A stretch of 64,000 nt of DNA from Solanum dulcamara. Lineage: Eukaryota; Streptophyta; Magnoliopsida; Solanales; Solanaceae. Made by a program: the position numbers and the translations under genes. The stretch is taken from the NCBI RefSeq assembly GCF_947179165.1, contig NC_077240.1, forward strand, positions 57,174,501-57,238,500. The letters run 5' to 3'. Below are positions 12,790 through 25,264 of the stretch, one piece after another (within the stretch, counting starts at the first letter, position 1; the number at the start of each line of letters is the position of its first letter). Under the pieces are notes generated by a model. That model saw only the letters and a list, made by a program, of their open reading frames with translations, made no database searches and was not told where the DNA came from.

Positions 12790-13330
12790 ATGGATAGCAC
12801 AAGGTTCTCGATAGACCCGATCGAAGCATCAGTAAGTTCTACCAGAGTTTCAATCGATGGTTCTCAAGCCAAAGATGGGTTCATGGTCCCCCAGCAGGGT
12901 TCATCATTAGTATTAAAGTACGTTATGGAATTTCTTAAGTGGGCTGGGAATAACCCCACATCATTTCCTATAGATCGGGATATGAGTTAGGAGTTCGTTA
13001 GGGGGTTGTCCTTGCCACTCTGTTTGGCATCACAGCACTTGATAGAGGTTGGGTCTACCCTTTCCCAAGTTTTTAGTCATGCAAGGACATAGAGAAGGCA
13101 TGCCTTGAGGCTTACAAAGATAGTGGTAAAAAGCCTCGCTATCAGCATAGTGGTGATAATATCCCACTTCAGGGTGAGTATCAGTCCATTCAGGTTCCAA
13201 GAGGTTTTGAGGCAGGTCATGGAGCTCACAGCAGATAAAGTTCATGTCAGACTTGTCAGGGTGAGCACATTTAGCCTTCAAGTGCTCAGTTAGTGGTCGA
13301 TCAGGATCTGTTCTATGCTCCTATAGGCTA
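12790..13330 (+). pseudogene. Gag remnant of the first gypsy element
   Basis: The plus-strand reading opens with a 67-codon frame from an ATG 206 bases after the LTR. It continues, after a stop, with EFVRGLSLPLCLASQHLIE then KKPRYQHSGDN, which resembles the end of plant gypsy gag before the zinc knuckle (usual 'FVRGL...' and 'KRPRYQ'). A possible knuckle relic follows (cysteines around 13250). The first part is not recognisable by family. Stops and frame changes make it non-functional. Confidence 0.4.
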
Positions 13331-15311
13331 GCTAGAGGCCAAGGGTCCAGGTATTAATTATATTTAGGTGAAATTATTGTTTTTTTATTCATTACCTATA
13401 TTATGTGGTTTTGGGGTTTTAAAACCCATTCGTGCCTATTTGAATTGCTATTTGTCCCATGACTGTGATAGTAGCCTTACTTGGACTTATGTGTTTATGC
13501 TTCAGTGTTGTAGTTGATTTATTTTAGTAGTGAATCGATTAGGTCAAGTTTTTGTGTTGAGTAGTGGTGGTTGAGAAATGCCCCATGCCTTTGCCTTGGT
13601 TCTTTGATATGAGTTTGTAGCGAGCTAGTTAGCTGTTACTTTTGTCTCCCTTTTTGGTTGATGTTGTTGTGGTGTTGGTGGATCTAGTTGGATTAAAAGG
13701 TCACCTTAGTTACATGTTGTCCTATTGGGATAGTGGTTGAATGGCTTTTCTTACCATTGTGCTCAGCTAGCTCTGATTTGATTAGTATTCCCTTTCTGAC
13801 ATATGGGTTTTCTTGGCTTAGACGTCTATCTTCGTTGCTTGGCATTATTTGGTTCGTATTTCAAAGGTTGGTTATTGAAGCAGTATGTGAATGGAGTTGT
13901 AGCATCTTTGGAGTTTTTTGAGTCCCACTTATCGATCCTTCTCTCTATTTTATTAGTATTTTCATCCCTAAGGCTGTGAAGTTGAGGGTTGCTTCCTTTT
14001 TAAATACCTGGTTGGTCCTTTTATGGCATTCTTGGTGTTTGGGTTCAGTGGTAGTTGGAAGATTATGGTTGTTGGAGTTGTGAGAAAGGTGGGACAGCAT
14101 GTTGGGGTATTGTAGTAATCTTAGTTGTTCATCTCTTCCCTTCTGCCTTAGTCTTATTCCCGAATGCAAAGTGGTGGTCTGTTCGTTCAGTCTTTTGAAA
14201 TCATCTCTTTTGAGGGTGAAGACTATGGCTAATTGGGAGTTTGGGTAGTGTGATCTCCCATTGTGCTTTTTTACTGTTGTTATTAGTTCTCTACAATTGT
14301 GTTGGTAGCTCTCGAGGCTTTGTTTGTTAGTTAGAGTTGGAGCAGTGGTGTTCGTTGTTGGCTTCAAATATAGCTTAAGTTGGAGGATGGGAAGTTGGTT
14401 AGAAATTTCATCTACTGTATGGGGCCAAAGTAGTTCATGTAATCTATGACTTTGAATTTGTTTGGGATGTGGGGTTCGCTCTTAACATATTTGCTAGATT
14501 ACTGTGCTTTTGAGTAGGAGTTGGTGCCCTTGGACTATTACCAATCGGTTGTCCATGTTTGTACGCCACCTACTAGCTTGGTTTTCCTTAGGCTATGATA
14601 GTTAGATCAAGTTGGTTCTTGCAAAGTAGTTGTGGGCATAAGGTACCAGCTTTGCGGAAGTTCCTACGATAGAAGTAAATCACTTGGGCTGGGCTCAGTG
14701 CGACTTTGTCATTCTCGGGATAATCATCCTTTGGAGTGAGTGTTCAGTTTTAGAAGGTGAGTTTCATCTTGGATTGTTCATTTTTGAAGTCGAGATTGGA
14801 ATTTTGGGCTTTGCCCTAAGTTGCTTCCCTTGTTTGGGTTTTTGAAATAGGAATGGTAGAATGCCCTTGATGTCTAGAAAAAAGTGGATTTGGAAGCTTA
14901 AGGCAAGTATTCTGAATTATGAGTTGAGTTGCATCTGTTAAGATCTTGTGCTTCTTATTTTGGTGGTTTTGGTGTAGTTTGGGTTTTCCTCGGATGAATC
15001 TGGTGTTTTTTGTCAAGTTCGGATTAATTGAGAGAGAGTTGGAGCCCAAAAAAGAATTGGAGTTTTTGGAGTTGGAAGTGAATTTGAGGATTTTCCTCTC
15101 AGTATGTGTTCTATGAAGGCATTTTTTGACCCAAGAGGGTGTTCGAGGGTCTGGCAGAGCGTGCAAGCTCGGTACCCTCATCTTTTCATGTTATCAGGTT
15201 GTAACTATACTTCTACTTTCATGGATAAAAGTTCTTTTAGTAGTGGATGTTGTAATTACCCTCTAGGTCATTTCTTTTGTTTTCTGATCTTTTCAGTGTT
15301 TAGAGCTTTTC
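13330..15311 (+). other. Unrecognised interior of the first gypsy element
   Basis: T/G-rich sequence between the gag remnant and the 3' LTR. No protease, reverse transcriptase or integrase motif can be found in any frame. Minus-strand open frames at 13945-14367 and 14816-15181 have no recognisable features and look like chance openings in skewed DNA. No clear polypurine tract precedes the 3' LTR. Confidence 0.5.
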
Positions 15312-18300
15312 TGTAGTGACCCCAAGTCATTTCTAACTTGCTCACACTAACAGTTCAGTCTTTGATCATTCATTTAGGTTGTATGCCCATTTCTCTCTTT
15401 TGGAGCTCTTGGAATTTGAACAGTAGACTTTAGTCAAAACTCTAGAAAAACGACATTAGAATGGAATTATGATGGTTCCATCAGCTCCGAAATGGTCATT
15501 TCAGGCTAGTGGCATGTTTGGTCTAGAACGACCTTTATTATAGTTTTTGAGGCTTTCGATCTCATTCCGAGCCTCCTTGTGGATTTTTACTTAAAATGAC
15601 GCTTGGGTGTAGGACCCACTTTTTGTCGAGATAATATGGAAATTTTGACTGAGCCTTTGTGCTCGAAACGTCGAATTTGGTGGGGTAGCATATCTCTTTG
15701 CACGCACGGGGTTTTGAACAAATCTCAAGCACCCTGTCGGGAGTTTTGGAATTGGACAATACCTACAATTGTAGAAACTGGTGGTTCTAGTGCTTTTCTT
15801 CATCGTAATGGCAATGAAGCCTCCGCAATCGCGGAGGAGCACTCAGGTTAGCCATCGCAATTGGGAGGCCCCTGGTCGCGATCACGAAGGGCTTATAGTG
15901 GGGGTTGACCAAGTTGGTCATCGTGATTGTGAGGTTTGACCACCCTGATCACGATGGTAATTTATCTTGGATGTGGCAATTGCGACCCCACTCCCGCGTT
16001 CACGATAGTCTCCTGGGTTGTCTTTTATTTAAAGACCAACCCGTTTTAATCTTCTTCTCCAAAGTTCAAATTGCGATAACTAGAGCTAGGAGACTCCTTT
16101 TTTGGTGATTCAAAGTTCATCATGTTCGGTAAGTTCTTGGATATATATTGAAATGATCGAGAATTGTTGGATACTCTCAGTTTGAGGTAATTTCCATGTT
16201 TTAGCTATTGTCCATGTTATTCCCCTTAGCTTTCATGGTGAATAAATTGCATGGGCTTATTCCTTCTGTTTTGAGCATCGAATTGTATCCCATTTTAGGA
16301 CACAAATTCAATAAGCTTAAATGAACCTTTTTATGGAGTCAAGTTTGGGATTCCCAGTGCAGGTCCCACAATCTCATTTTAGACTCGATTTTGAGTCCGT
16401 CTTTGAAAATGCAATTTTGGTCTAAAAATGTCTGTGTTGATGAGGTAATCAATATTTTGTTAATGTGGTATCAATTGGAGGTGATTCGGAAATGGAAAGC
16501 ATCAATTAGGTGGATTCAAAGCGCGTGTGATCGGCTTCAAGTAGGCTATGGTCTCCCACTTTGACTGAACTTTATTAGATATTATTTAGTATATATTTCA
16601 TACGATTTAGGTTTGTATTTGTAGAGATTAGAGTCCGTCTCCTCCTATTCCATTTTCTTGATTCTCTATTGAGCCTTAGGCTAAAATAATCCCTTGAAAT
16701 CCTTAGTTTTGGCTATGGGCCTCGTTTGTTATTGCCTTAGCATTATTATCCATTTTAGGACTTATATTGATGGCCTTAGGCTAAGTTTGAGATTTAGATG
16801 CTTTATCATGTGATGTGTCACCCTTATAGCTAGGTGTAGCTTCCAGTAGGGCTTGTTTAGATAGTGTACTCTTATGCTAGTTCGTGAGACCTCAGTGGCT
16901 CGCCACAGCTGTAGGTATGGCTTAGTTGTGTTTGTTGGGAGCTGAGATGAAACATTTTGGGGTAAGGCGTTTATCCTAGAGATATTTTCTCCCCCTATCT
17001 GATTTGAGTCATTTCTTTATTACCTCGCTCTATGTTTAGCGGTAGGCTTGTGATGCCTTATTATTTTTGTCTATTGTTGGGCCTAAGGTCATACTAAAAG
17101 AGAGATTGGATCCTAGGTTAGTTCATTCGCCTTGATAGTGTAGTATGAATTGATGTTACTTTTTGGATTGTGTATGTCTTATTTGGATGTTGGTGATAGA
17201 ATGCTTACATTGACTGAGCATTATCACATGTTTTGTAGTATGATCTCGGTTCCTTCATGGACTTTTGCCACTATTTTTTTGAAGGTTTTCTCACACTTTT
17301 ACTACTTTTAAACTGGTTTTAATGGGAGTCGTACCATCTAGATCATTTGGATAATGGTTTTGAGACTTTTGAGGCATCAAGGAGGTACTCCTTTTATACT
17401 GATAGTTTTAGAGACATCGAGAATGCGCTCATTTTTTATTGATATTCGGCACAGCGTTGCCCTTTTTCTACTTTGGCTGCATCTAGGATACCATTAGCTT
17501 ATATTTGACTATCCGATGCGGCGTCTCCCTTTTCTACATCGGTTTGGCTGCTCACTCTCTAGTGCCACTATGGAGATGCTCTATGTTTATGTAAGACCTA
17601 GTTTGGTCCCATACAGTGTATACGGACTTCCCGCAACCCCTATGGGCCTCTCTGGCTGGTGCACCACTAAACTGGATGAGGGAGTTGCATGGTCCCACTT
17701 GGCAGGCCGAGGGCCGGGTAGGTCTATACACTTGCTTATTGATGAAATCTGAGAACCCCGAAGATCTTATTAGTTTTACTACAAACTTGCATTCATTAGC
17801 ATTGCCTATCACCAATATACTTGTTTGTTGTTTGGTCGCCTAATTTTATGGGGGTCAGGAGTATGTTTTTCCTTATTTGTACCTTCCGGGGGTATGGGAG
17901 TCCTATCGGTGATTATTTGATTATACTTGTACTTATCTTTTGTTGCATTTGTAGTTGGTCTACAGAGTGTCTTAGTCTGGAGTTGTTGTTGCTATTTCCT
18001 GCTAGGTTCAGTTAGATTAGTTCTTAGGTGAATATGTGATTAGCAGTGGTAGTCAATACTTCGGTCTTTATTAGTTGACTCCCTTAGTGCCTTCTTATTA
18101 AAAGTAGGTTATTGGTTTGCGCTTTCAGGTGTGTTTCTTGACTCTGTTATTTTATCTATGTATCTTACCTCTTTGCCTTATTTCCTGTACTACCTTGTGT
18201 TAGCTTCTGATTATTTACTTGTGTTGTATTTATCTGGTTATATGTTATCTATACTTACTTTATTTGTGGAGCTCATTCGATCTATGCCTACTGATTATCA

Positions 18301-18741
18301 TTAGTTCGGTACTCATACTACACTTCTGCACCCTACACATCATAATACAAGTTGTTGCCGGTGATTTGATCTTGGTGTGGAGCAGCCCACATTCGGTGAT
18401 TGGGTGAGCTCCTAGAGTCTGGAGTTGTCGATTTCCATCTATGTTTGACTAGGACTAGTATTTACTTGATTTCGAAGACTGTCTGCACTTATTTGGTAAC
18501 TATAAAAGCCTTGTACTGCTATTTTTATTTAGATGCTCGATTATTGATTGATGTCAGGTCTTGGAGTAGTTCCTTGTGTATTATTTCTATTGTTCACATT
18601 ATTATTTACTTTCCACTTTATTTATTCATCTTCCACTTGAAGCCGGTTGGCTCTGGTTTCGGGCTAAGGGTTAAGGGCTAGGCTTACTTAGTGGTGGGTG
18701 TTAACAGGTGCCATCAAGACCTGAGAAATTGGATCGTGACA
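15312..18741 (+). repeat. 3' LTR of the first gypsy element (3.43 kb)
   Basis: Begins tgtagtgacccc and ends gatcgtgaca, i.e. TG...CA. It is homologous throughout to the split 5' LTR with many scattered substitutions, so the insertion is old. Short plus-strand open frames within it (for instance 17516-17843) are also found, broken, in the other LTR and are not genes. Confidence 0.85.
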
Positions 18742-19480
18742 TTTGTAGATTCAGGGAGTGTTGTGCAACATATTAACAAGAGGTATATTAATATTTTACC
18801 TTCTTCAATAAATCAAAGAATTAGAGAATGTATCTCTTCTTTCTGCTTGTTTAGCCTTTCTGGAAAATAAATGAGGTCAGACTACTTCACAACTTTCTAT
18901 GTTGTCACCTTAGTGCTATTAAACCACTTCCACTGTCTCTGGCACTTTCTCACCCAAATCTTTACCACTTCTTTTTCATTACTACATTAACCCATTTCAG
19001 ATTGGGATCTATATTGTTAGGTACACCTATAAAGGGTCTTGTATTATGTGCTCTAACAATGTGAATCATTTGATTTTTCACAGTAGTTGATGATTTTTTC
19101 TACTCATCTACTAGATTCTTTAGCATCTCTTTGATCCCATCTAGTTGGCTTTGAATTTAGTTGTTCTGATTTTGTTTATAGTCTTGTTGTTGACCCTATA
19201 GTACATATTGGTTATGGATCTACTTTCCTCCCCAAGATAAATTTTGGTGGTTCCTCTCATTTGGGTTATAGGCATTCTTGAAATTCAAATTTCCAGTGCC
19301 TCTATCTATATTGCCAACAATATATATGGAATTTGGGTCATCTCCAAAGACATTTGTTCTATGATCATCTCCAAGGACCTCATCAAAGAATGGACTTGAT
19401 GAATCGGTTAACCTAAGATTACACGTGTACGTGACCCATAAAAAAATTGTTCAACTGACTACTGTTGTTGTTTAAGATTG
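18742..19480 (-). other. Decayed continuation of the gypsy gag region
   Basis: No firm motif, but the sequence follows directly from the minus-strand gag at 19.5-20.1 kb and probably encoded its C-terminal part, which is glutamine- and asparagine-rich in Athila-like elements. It has many stops. Confidence 0.35.
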
Positions 19481-20130
19481 TGATATTTGTCTGTATACTA
19501 GTTAGACCATCAATCTAAAGAATCCTAGTTTGTTTTCTTTACTGCATCTCTATTGGACTCACTAGTCCACTTTGGATTAATAGCTGCTAATTTGTTCAAA
19601 AGGAGAACCATCTCATAATATATATTCTATAGTACTTGTCCACCTGCAGACGAATCTAGAAATAGTTTAGAGTGAATATCAAATTTTTTAATAATCAAAT
19701 GTACTTTCACCTCTGGGTCTAATGATGATGGGGACAACTTAGCTATAACATTTTAAACCTCTCTTATACTTGACGCAAGCCTTCACCTTCCTTCTAATTG
19801 AATTCTAATATCTAACTTCTCAATTTAGCCGTCTTTCCAAATGTAAAGCACCCTACAATAAATTTATTTGCTAAAATATCCCATGAAGTGATAGAGTTAG
19901 AAAGTAAAGCTTTTAGCCACCAATTGGCTTCCCCTAATTGAGAGAATGAAAATAGGATAAGTCTCACATAGTCCGATGAAATGCCCTAAGTATTATACAT
20001 ATGTGCAATCTAAAAGAAATTTTGGAGATGATCCAGCATGTCCTCATGTGGTAAATTTGTAAATTGACCACTTGAGTTCAAAGGTTTTTTCACTTTATTC
20101 TAATTCAACTCCCATCTTTAAGTAATGTCA
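19480..20130 (-). pseudogene. Athila/Tat-like gypsy gag remnant
   Basis: The minus strand at 19850-20110 reads GQFTNLPHEDMLDHLQNFF, SSDYVRLILFSFSQLGEANWWL, SITSWDILANKFIVGCF and FGKTAKLR. This matches the retrotransposon gag domain of Athila/Tat elements ('EDPxxHLxxFLEICD...IRLRLFPFSLRDxAKxWLxSLP...SITTWxDLxxKFLxKFFPxxKTAKLR'). Farther on, at 19590-19700, a LFLDSSAGGQVL...EMVLLLNKLAA segment matches the following helix bundle. Several in-frame stops are present. It would have formed the particle coat. Confidence 0.85.
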
Positions 20131-21160
20131 AGTATCACAATACTGGAGTTTGTGTTTCCTAATAGTAGGGCTATCACTTCACGCATTGTTACCATGGCTG
20201 GTGGTTGAGATGCCATTGTTGTCGATAGTTGGTTTGCTTTTTTTCAACAAGGCTTGTTCCCTTAACCTCTTATGAAGGAACCTTTCTTGTTCTGGTTTTA
20301 ATGGAGCTAGGTTTTCTTCAACTTTGGTGGGGATGCCTCATTGTCAAAGTTTAGCATAAAGTTGTCATTTGCAATCATAATAATTATAAAATAAAGTCAT
20401 TAACACTTGTAAAAACAAAAATAACAGAAAAATATCAAACTTATCAATACTTTAAATTCTGGCAATGGCGCAAAAAATATGATGTCTCCAAAAAACACAT
20501 GTAAGTGTATGTAGTCATCAAGTAATAAAGTTATTGCAAGCAATCAGATGTGAAATACTATATGGACTTAGTTCTCAAAAGCAGTTGATTTAATCAGTTA
20601 TAATTCTAATAATAAGTGTTGTTCAATTCAAGAGCTTAGTTGGTTTGTTTATATTATGATTATACTTAAGCAAAAGAAAAAAGTGATTAATATTGGAGAA
20701 GTTGTACACTGATAAAATAAATTCAAAAGTATGGCACTTGCATAATTCCATTGTGTATATACACGTAGTTGATAAGCTGATATAAGATAACTACTATTTT
20801 GTTGACTCACATGGTTTATATTATAGTCATGTTCTTTTGAGTCTCTAATCATCTACCTAGATCAGACTCATACATATATTGTTAAGTTAAGATAATCATA
20901 ACTAATCCAAATGCATCTTCTTGTATTGAGCCTAGTAAGTCAAACTAGGTATTATTTTCATCCTAACCGTAAATCCATTCTATAGAACACATTGCACTCA
21001 CCTTAACCCATATTCTATCTCTAACTTTCTTATATCTTGAGTTCCATTAGCAATTATCTATTTATCCTATTGGTTACAAATCAACAGAACTGTAAGCATA
21101 AGATTAAGAGAATAGAACTTACCGGTAGAAATCTGCAATAACAACTGTATATTAGAATAT
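20130..21160 (-). other. Leader/LTR-like DNA, no gene seen
   Basis: AT-rich DNA upstream (on the minus strand) of the gag remnant; probably leader and LTR of that element. No primer binding site was found. A plus-strand solo LTR abuts it on the right. Confidence 0.35.
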
Positions 21161-21165
21161 GATAT
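21161..21165 (+). other. Target-site duplication, left copy (gatat)
   Basis: The pentamer gatat immediately precedes the solo LTR and is repeated exactly at 23461-23465. Confidence 0.9.
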
Positions 21166-23460
21166 TGTAACATCTCCTAAAAACGTTGTATACGATGTTT
21201 CAATTCTCTCCAAAAATATAACACAGCCTCTGTATTTTGGGCATAACTTTTCATAGGATGGTCCAAATTAGGTTATTCAAATTTCTGCGTAACCACAATA
21301 TCATTACCTACAACTTTTGTGAAGATTATATTTTAAGTTTCGAAGGTTAAGTAGGTCAAATAAATTAATTGTTGTAAGATAGAATGCTGTGACGGAATGG
21401 AGTGTTTATAGAAGAAAAATCATATCTCACTATAGGATGCTCCAAATTGGTTTATTTTTGAACGAAATGAAACTATACTTCCATATCTACAACTCTTATG
21501 AAGACACAAAATCCTAATAAGGAATTTATCTTATTCAAACGCAGCTCTGAAATAGAGTATTCTGTTAAAAAGAACTTATATCACCTACTATGGAAAGTTC
21601 TAGAACCCTTTGACATCATCCATGACATTAAAATCCTCAATTGAATTTTCAAGATCATCCTTTGTAATTATTTTTTTTATTGTTAGGTCCCTCTTCTACT
21701 CCTATAAATACCCACCTTATTTCCTCATTTTATTCATCAAGTTTTCTCAAGCAACTCTTCTCTCTATACACTTCTTTACTCATTCTCAAATATAGTTTTA
21801 GTTCTTAGTAGTGAAGAAATACTATTTCGGTGATTCATATACTCCGAATAGTACACAAAATATTCCGGCGAGGAGAAAAGCTAGGACTCAAGAGTATTCA
21901 TTAAGTCCTTCGGTTCCGACTAAAGCTTCGGATTCCAGGTATGTAAGGCTTCAATGAGAGTATTCCTTCCACTCTCATTTCTAAATTATTTTGATTATAT
22001 GATAAATTATGTTTATTTTCTTTAAGCTTTACTCTAAGTTATGTGGGTGTTTATCCATGGGTTCTTCCATCCATGTAGTCCAAAAACTCTTTCAATTAAG
22101 TCTTTTGATTTCAAGTAATATTTTCTTATGGTAATTCTTATTTTTACTTAATAGTATTAATCATGGTTAAACTAATGATTATTGGTCTATTTTGATGCAA
22201 CATAATTTCATATGTATGAATTGATGGTTTGCAAGTAATTCCTCTATTTATCTATTTAAAGGTTCTTGAAATTCATGGTGGATTGTTTAAAGCATGATTT
22301 TTAATTAATGGATTTCAAAGTATTTATGTATATTTATTTACATACATATTTGCAAGTTGATGTGATTTAAATCCACCTAGTCTTACTATGTTTTTAATAA
22401 AGTTTGACTTGAAAGCTTTGAGTCTAAATGAATGTTTATGAAAGCAATATCTATAATCAAAAGGGAGTCTTATGAAATGAAAGAATGATGAAATGATATG
22501 AATAATGGATTCTTTATGCAATAAGGACAATTCTTGCATATTTGAATTATCAAATGTTTTAATGAGCTATTCTACAGATATAATGTTTGAATTCTCAAGT
22601 TATATGCTATGAATATGTTGAAGTATTAAACTATTCCGTGGGATTGACTTAGCATCGAATGGGGTATTGAGGTGGAATTCGGTAAGGGAATCCTAGTAGC
22701 AACCCCTTGTCTCATTAACTATGTGCCAACATAGGAGCCCTTGTAGGCTTAGGCTAATGGATCCATAAATAGCCCTTAAAGTTAAAGTTAAAGAAATGAA
22801 TGAAGTTGACGGAGTTCTACCTGACAAGTAGTCTCCCCGGCCAATGTAAGAGGTTATGTTGGATTCCATGTAATAGCTCGCATGGTCTTAAATGTTGGTT
22901 ATGGTTATTTTCCCACAAAATGAATGTTTTAAAGGATATCTATATGATTTATTATGCATGCATTACATTATGTTCCATGTTACATAAATGCTTTAATGTT
23001 TCCTCAATATTCATGCATCCTTACATACTTAGTACATTCAAAGTACTAATGCATACTCTTTTGCCTATATGATATCACCATGTAGGGACCAGTGCTCCTC
23101 CTCGTTCTCCTCCATGTGGCTAGTTGAGATTCCGTTGAAGACTACTTTTGGTGAGTTCCCATGTTCCGAGAACAATACTCCTTTATCTTTCTAACTTATG
23201 ATATGTTGAGATATTTTACTATGGCATTTCTTCTATTATGATTGAGGGTGAGCTAGGGACTTGTCTTAGCCCCGTTAAATCTAAAAGTTAGAGGTATTGT
23301 TGAACATATATAAGTTGAAGATTTAGTATTATGATTTTCGCTTGTTTAATTATCATCATTACCTATGAAAGGCTAAAAGAATGCTAAGAGGCTTGTTTGA
23401 GGTACTTTTGGGTTCTTCATTCGTCATGTTACGTCTAGGCCCTAGGCTTGGGTCATGACA
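21166..23460 (+). mobile_element. Solo Ty3/gypsy LTR with intact target duplication
   Basis: A 2295-bp sequence that begins tgtaacatctcc and ends gggtcatgaca, flanked on both sides by the same pentamer gatat. There is no primer binding site, polypurine tract or coding region, so it is a lone LTR left by recombination between the two ends of a full element. A consensus TATA box (tataaata, 21713-21720) sits about 550 bp in and probably marks its promoter. The exact duplication makes it one of the better preserved insertions in the window. Confidence 0.9.
21713..21720 (+). promoter_or_regulatory. TATA box of the solo LTR
   Basis: tataaata in a 'cctataaataccca' context, followed by C/T-rich sequence with 'ctcttctctctatacac' about 30-55 bp downstream, which looks like a plant transcription start. 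Inferred only from sequence. Confidence 0.5.
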
Positions 23461-23465
23461 GATAT
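23461..23465 (+). other. Target-site duplication, right copy (gatat)
   Basis: Exact repeat of 21161-21165, directly after the solo LTR end '...catgaca'. Confidence 0.9.
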
Positions 23466-24080
23466 TCATATTAGGGAAACAACCCTAGATAGAGGGCTTT
23501 TAGACACTCATAATCTAATTACAAAAGTTATAATTCATATAGCAACAAGAAATAAAGCAAATCAAAGAGATGAAGAAGTAACCACAAAAGAATTGTGCCT
23601 TTGCTCTTGCTCTATACCTCATGATTGTCCTCTGCTAAAAATGACTAAGAATGGATATTTATAATATTTAAAAACAACTATAAGGGACCTCCAAGTAGGA
23701 AAAGAAAAGGGATAAAAAAAATTCTATATCTGTGTTACCTCACTGCGCAATGCAAGGAACTTCATCCTAGCCTTGGCACTGTGGGATCCTTCTCTTTTCT
23801 TTGGAACACAGGTTGCGACACTCTAGGCTTTGCCTTGAGCTTGGCTCATCGAGGTCATCCTCTTTTAATTTCATACTTAGTCAAAATCTTGGTCTTTTTC
23901 TCCTATAATGCACATAATACATTACATAAGTTCCAAAACATGTAAATGAGGACACATTAAGAGTATTAAGATAGATTATCCTTAAAATAAGTATAAACAT
24001 GGAAAAATTTTGGCTAAAATGAGTGTAAATACACACCACATCACAAAATTGTGTTGTGTAACAATCAGTCCACCTTGATA
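23466..24080. other. No gene seen; likely remainder of interrupted gypsy LTR
   Basis: AT-rich DNA that must have been contiguous with the sequence left of 21161 before the solo LTR landed. It contains no coding motif. Confidence 0.35.
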
Positions 24081-24084
24081 TTTA

Positions 24085-24545
24085 AACAATCAAGATCCAA
24101 AAAATAACTGGTCAAACTCAAATCATTGATTTTGAATTCTCAAGTAATTATTTGATCTCAGAGATTTCAGTATCACGATTTCCTATGATAAGTATGTCAT
24201 TAACATATACAAAAATAATGATGACTAAAGAATTGGTAAATTTGAAGAAAAAAGAGTCATCGTTGAGAAGAACTGAACCTTATGGTGCCTAAAGTTGATG
24301 ACAAACATGAGTATTGGGGACGTGAGGCATGTTTTAGGCCATATAAGGACTTTGGAAGTTGACAATCTGAAGAAGGATAAAGAGCAGGTTTAACTGAAGG
24401 AAAATGCATATATACTTCTTAATCAAGCTCACCATGTAATAATGTGATATTCACATCCAACTAATATAAATTAAAGTTGCTCTTCATTTCACTTGAAAGA
24501 ATACAATGAATAGTAGTTAGCTTAACTATGGGGAGGGGTGGGATT
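24085..24545 (-). pseudogene. Ty1/copia reverse transcriptase fragment
   Basis: The minus strand reads PLPIVKLTTIHCILS, then LDVNITLLHGELD-EVYM-FP (usual 'LDVNNAFLHGDLxEEVYMxxP'), SLYGLKHASR and, near 24120-24200, a decayed YVDD region followed by EFKIND. These are successive RT motifs of plant copia elements. Stops interrupt almost every segment. The piece is cut at 24545 by other LTR sequence. Confidence 0.85.
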
Positions 24546-24624
24546 TTCATTAGAATCAAGTTTTTCTTCTTCCTGAAGCTCACCTTGATTTGAGTAATTC
24601 TAGTGTCATATGGCCTTAACTTAA

Positions 24625-25060
24625 TGTCACGACCCAAATTGTGGGATCGTGCAGGCACCTACTTTAATATAACTAGATAGGAGAACTTCTATCCCCTCAT
24701 TCTCATTTAATAGAAAACTCATTTAAATAAAAGCAACTGCATTGACAAGATAAAACAAAATAAGAAAATTTCCTTTAAAACTTTACAAAATATTCAACAA
24801 CTCCCAAGGACCTAGTCTAGATAGGTACAAGAGCTTCTAATAGAGTACAATCAAAAGACGAAAATAAAATATAAAATAGACCAACACAGCTCCTACTTGA
24901 GAATGAATTTTTTGAAACATCTCCCTATATTACACCAAGTACTACGGGCAAAAGTTTAATTCCTCAAATTCTGCCAGAAAGTATACTTCCTCTCCCATAG
25001 GATAGTTTTCTATACAACTCTCAAACCACTCATCCTCCTCTTCAAGTATACGCTCGACGT
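24625..25060 (-). repeat. Terminal fragment of a gypsy LTR
   Basis: Starts with tgtcacgacccaaattgtggg, the inverted terminal signature of Solanaceae gypsy LTRs, and continues as LTR-like AT-rich DNA until it fades near 25060. The other terminus is missing, so it is a truncated LTR in reverse orientation. Confidence 0.6.
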
Positions 25061-25264
25061 TCTCATCCTCTTAATAATAACAATGAAAGTACTATTCTTA
25101 GTCCAGATACATTGTAGCTCTCAATGATTCATTTCTTGCTCCTTCATCACCTTCTTAAGTCATGCTTCATCAGATGCAGCAACACCACCAATTACCATAT
25201 GCAAAGACATACGTACTATTCAAAATAAAAGGCTAGAGAGATATAAATGTTTAAGTTATCATTG

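Larger units (their letters stand above)
6192..18741 (+). mobile_element. Ty3/gypsy LTR element with very long LTRs and short interior
   Basis: Two direct copies of a 3.4-kb sequence (6192-12584, interrupted, and 15312-18741) bracket about 2.7 kb. The left copy is followed immediately by a tRNA-Met-type primer binding site, which sets the plus orientation. LTRs end in ...GATCATGACA / ...GATCGTGACA. The first LTR base pair is eroded on the left (tatagcaacctcaagtc against tgtagtgaccccaagtc). No 5-bp target duplication remains. Interior coding capacity is almost gone, so the element was probably non-autonomous or is internally deleted. Its LTR start is homologous to that of the gypsy element at 30-48 kb. 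Confidence 0.85.

Noticed and set aside
13945..14367. 140-codon minus-strand frame, Thr/Asn/His-rich
   Set aside because: Arises in T/G-skewed DNA inside a decayed plus-strand element; no homolog recognised, composition explains the lack of stops.
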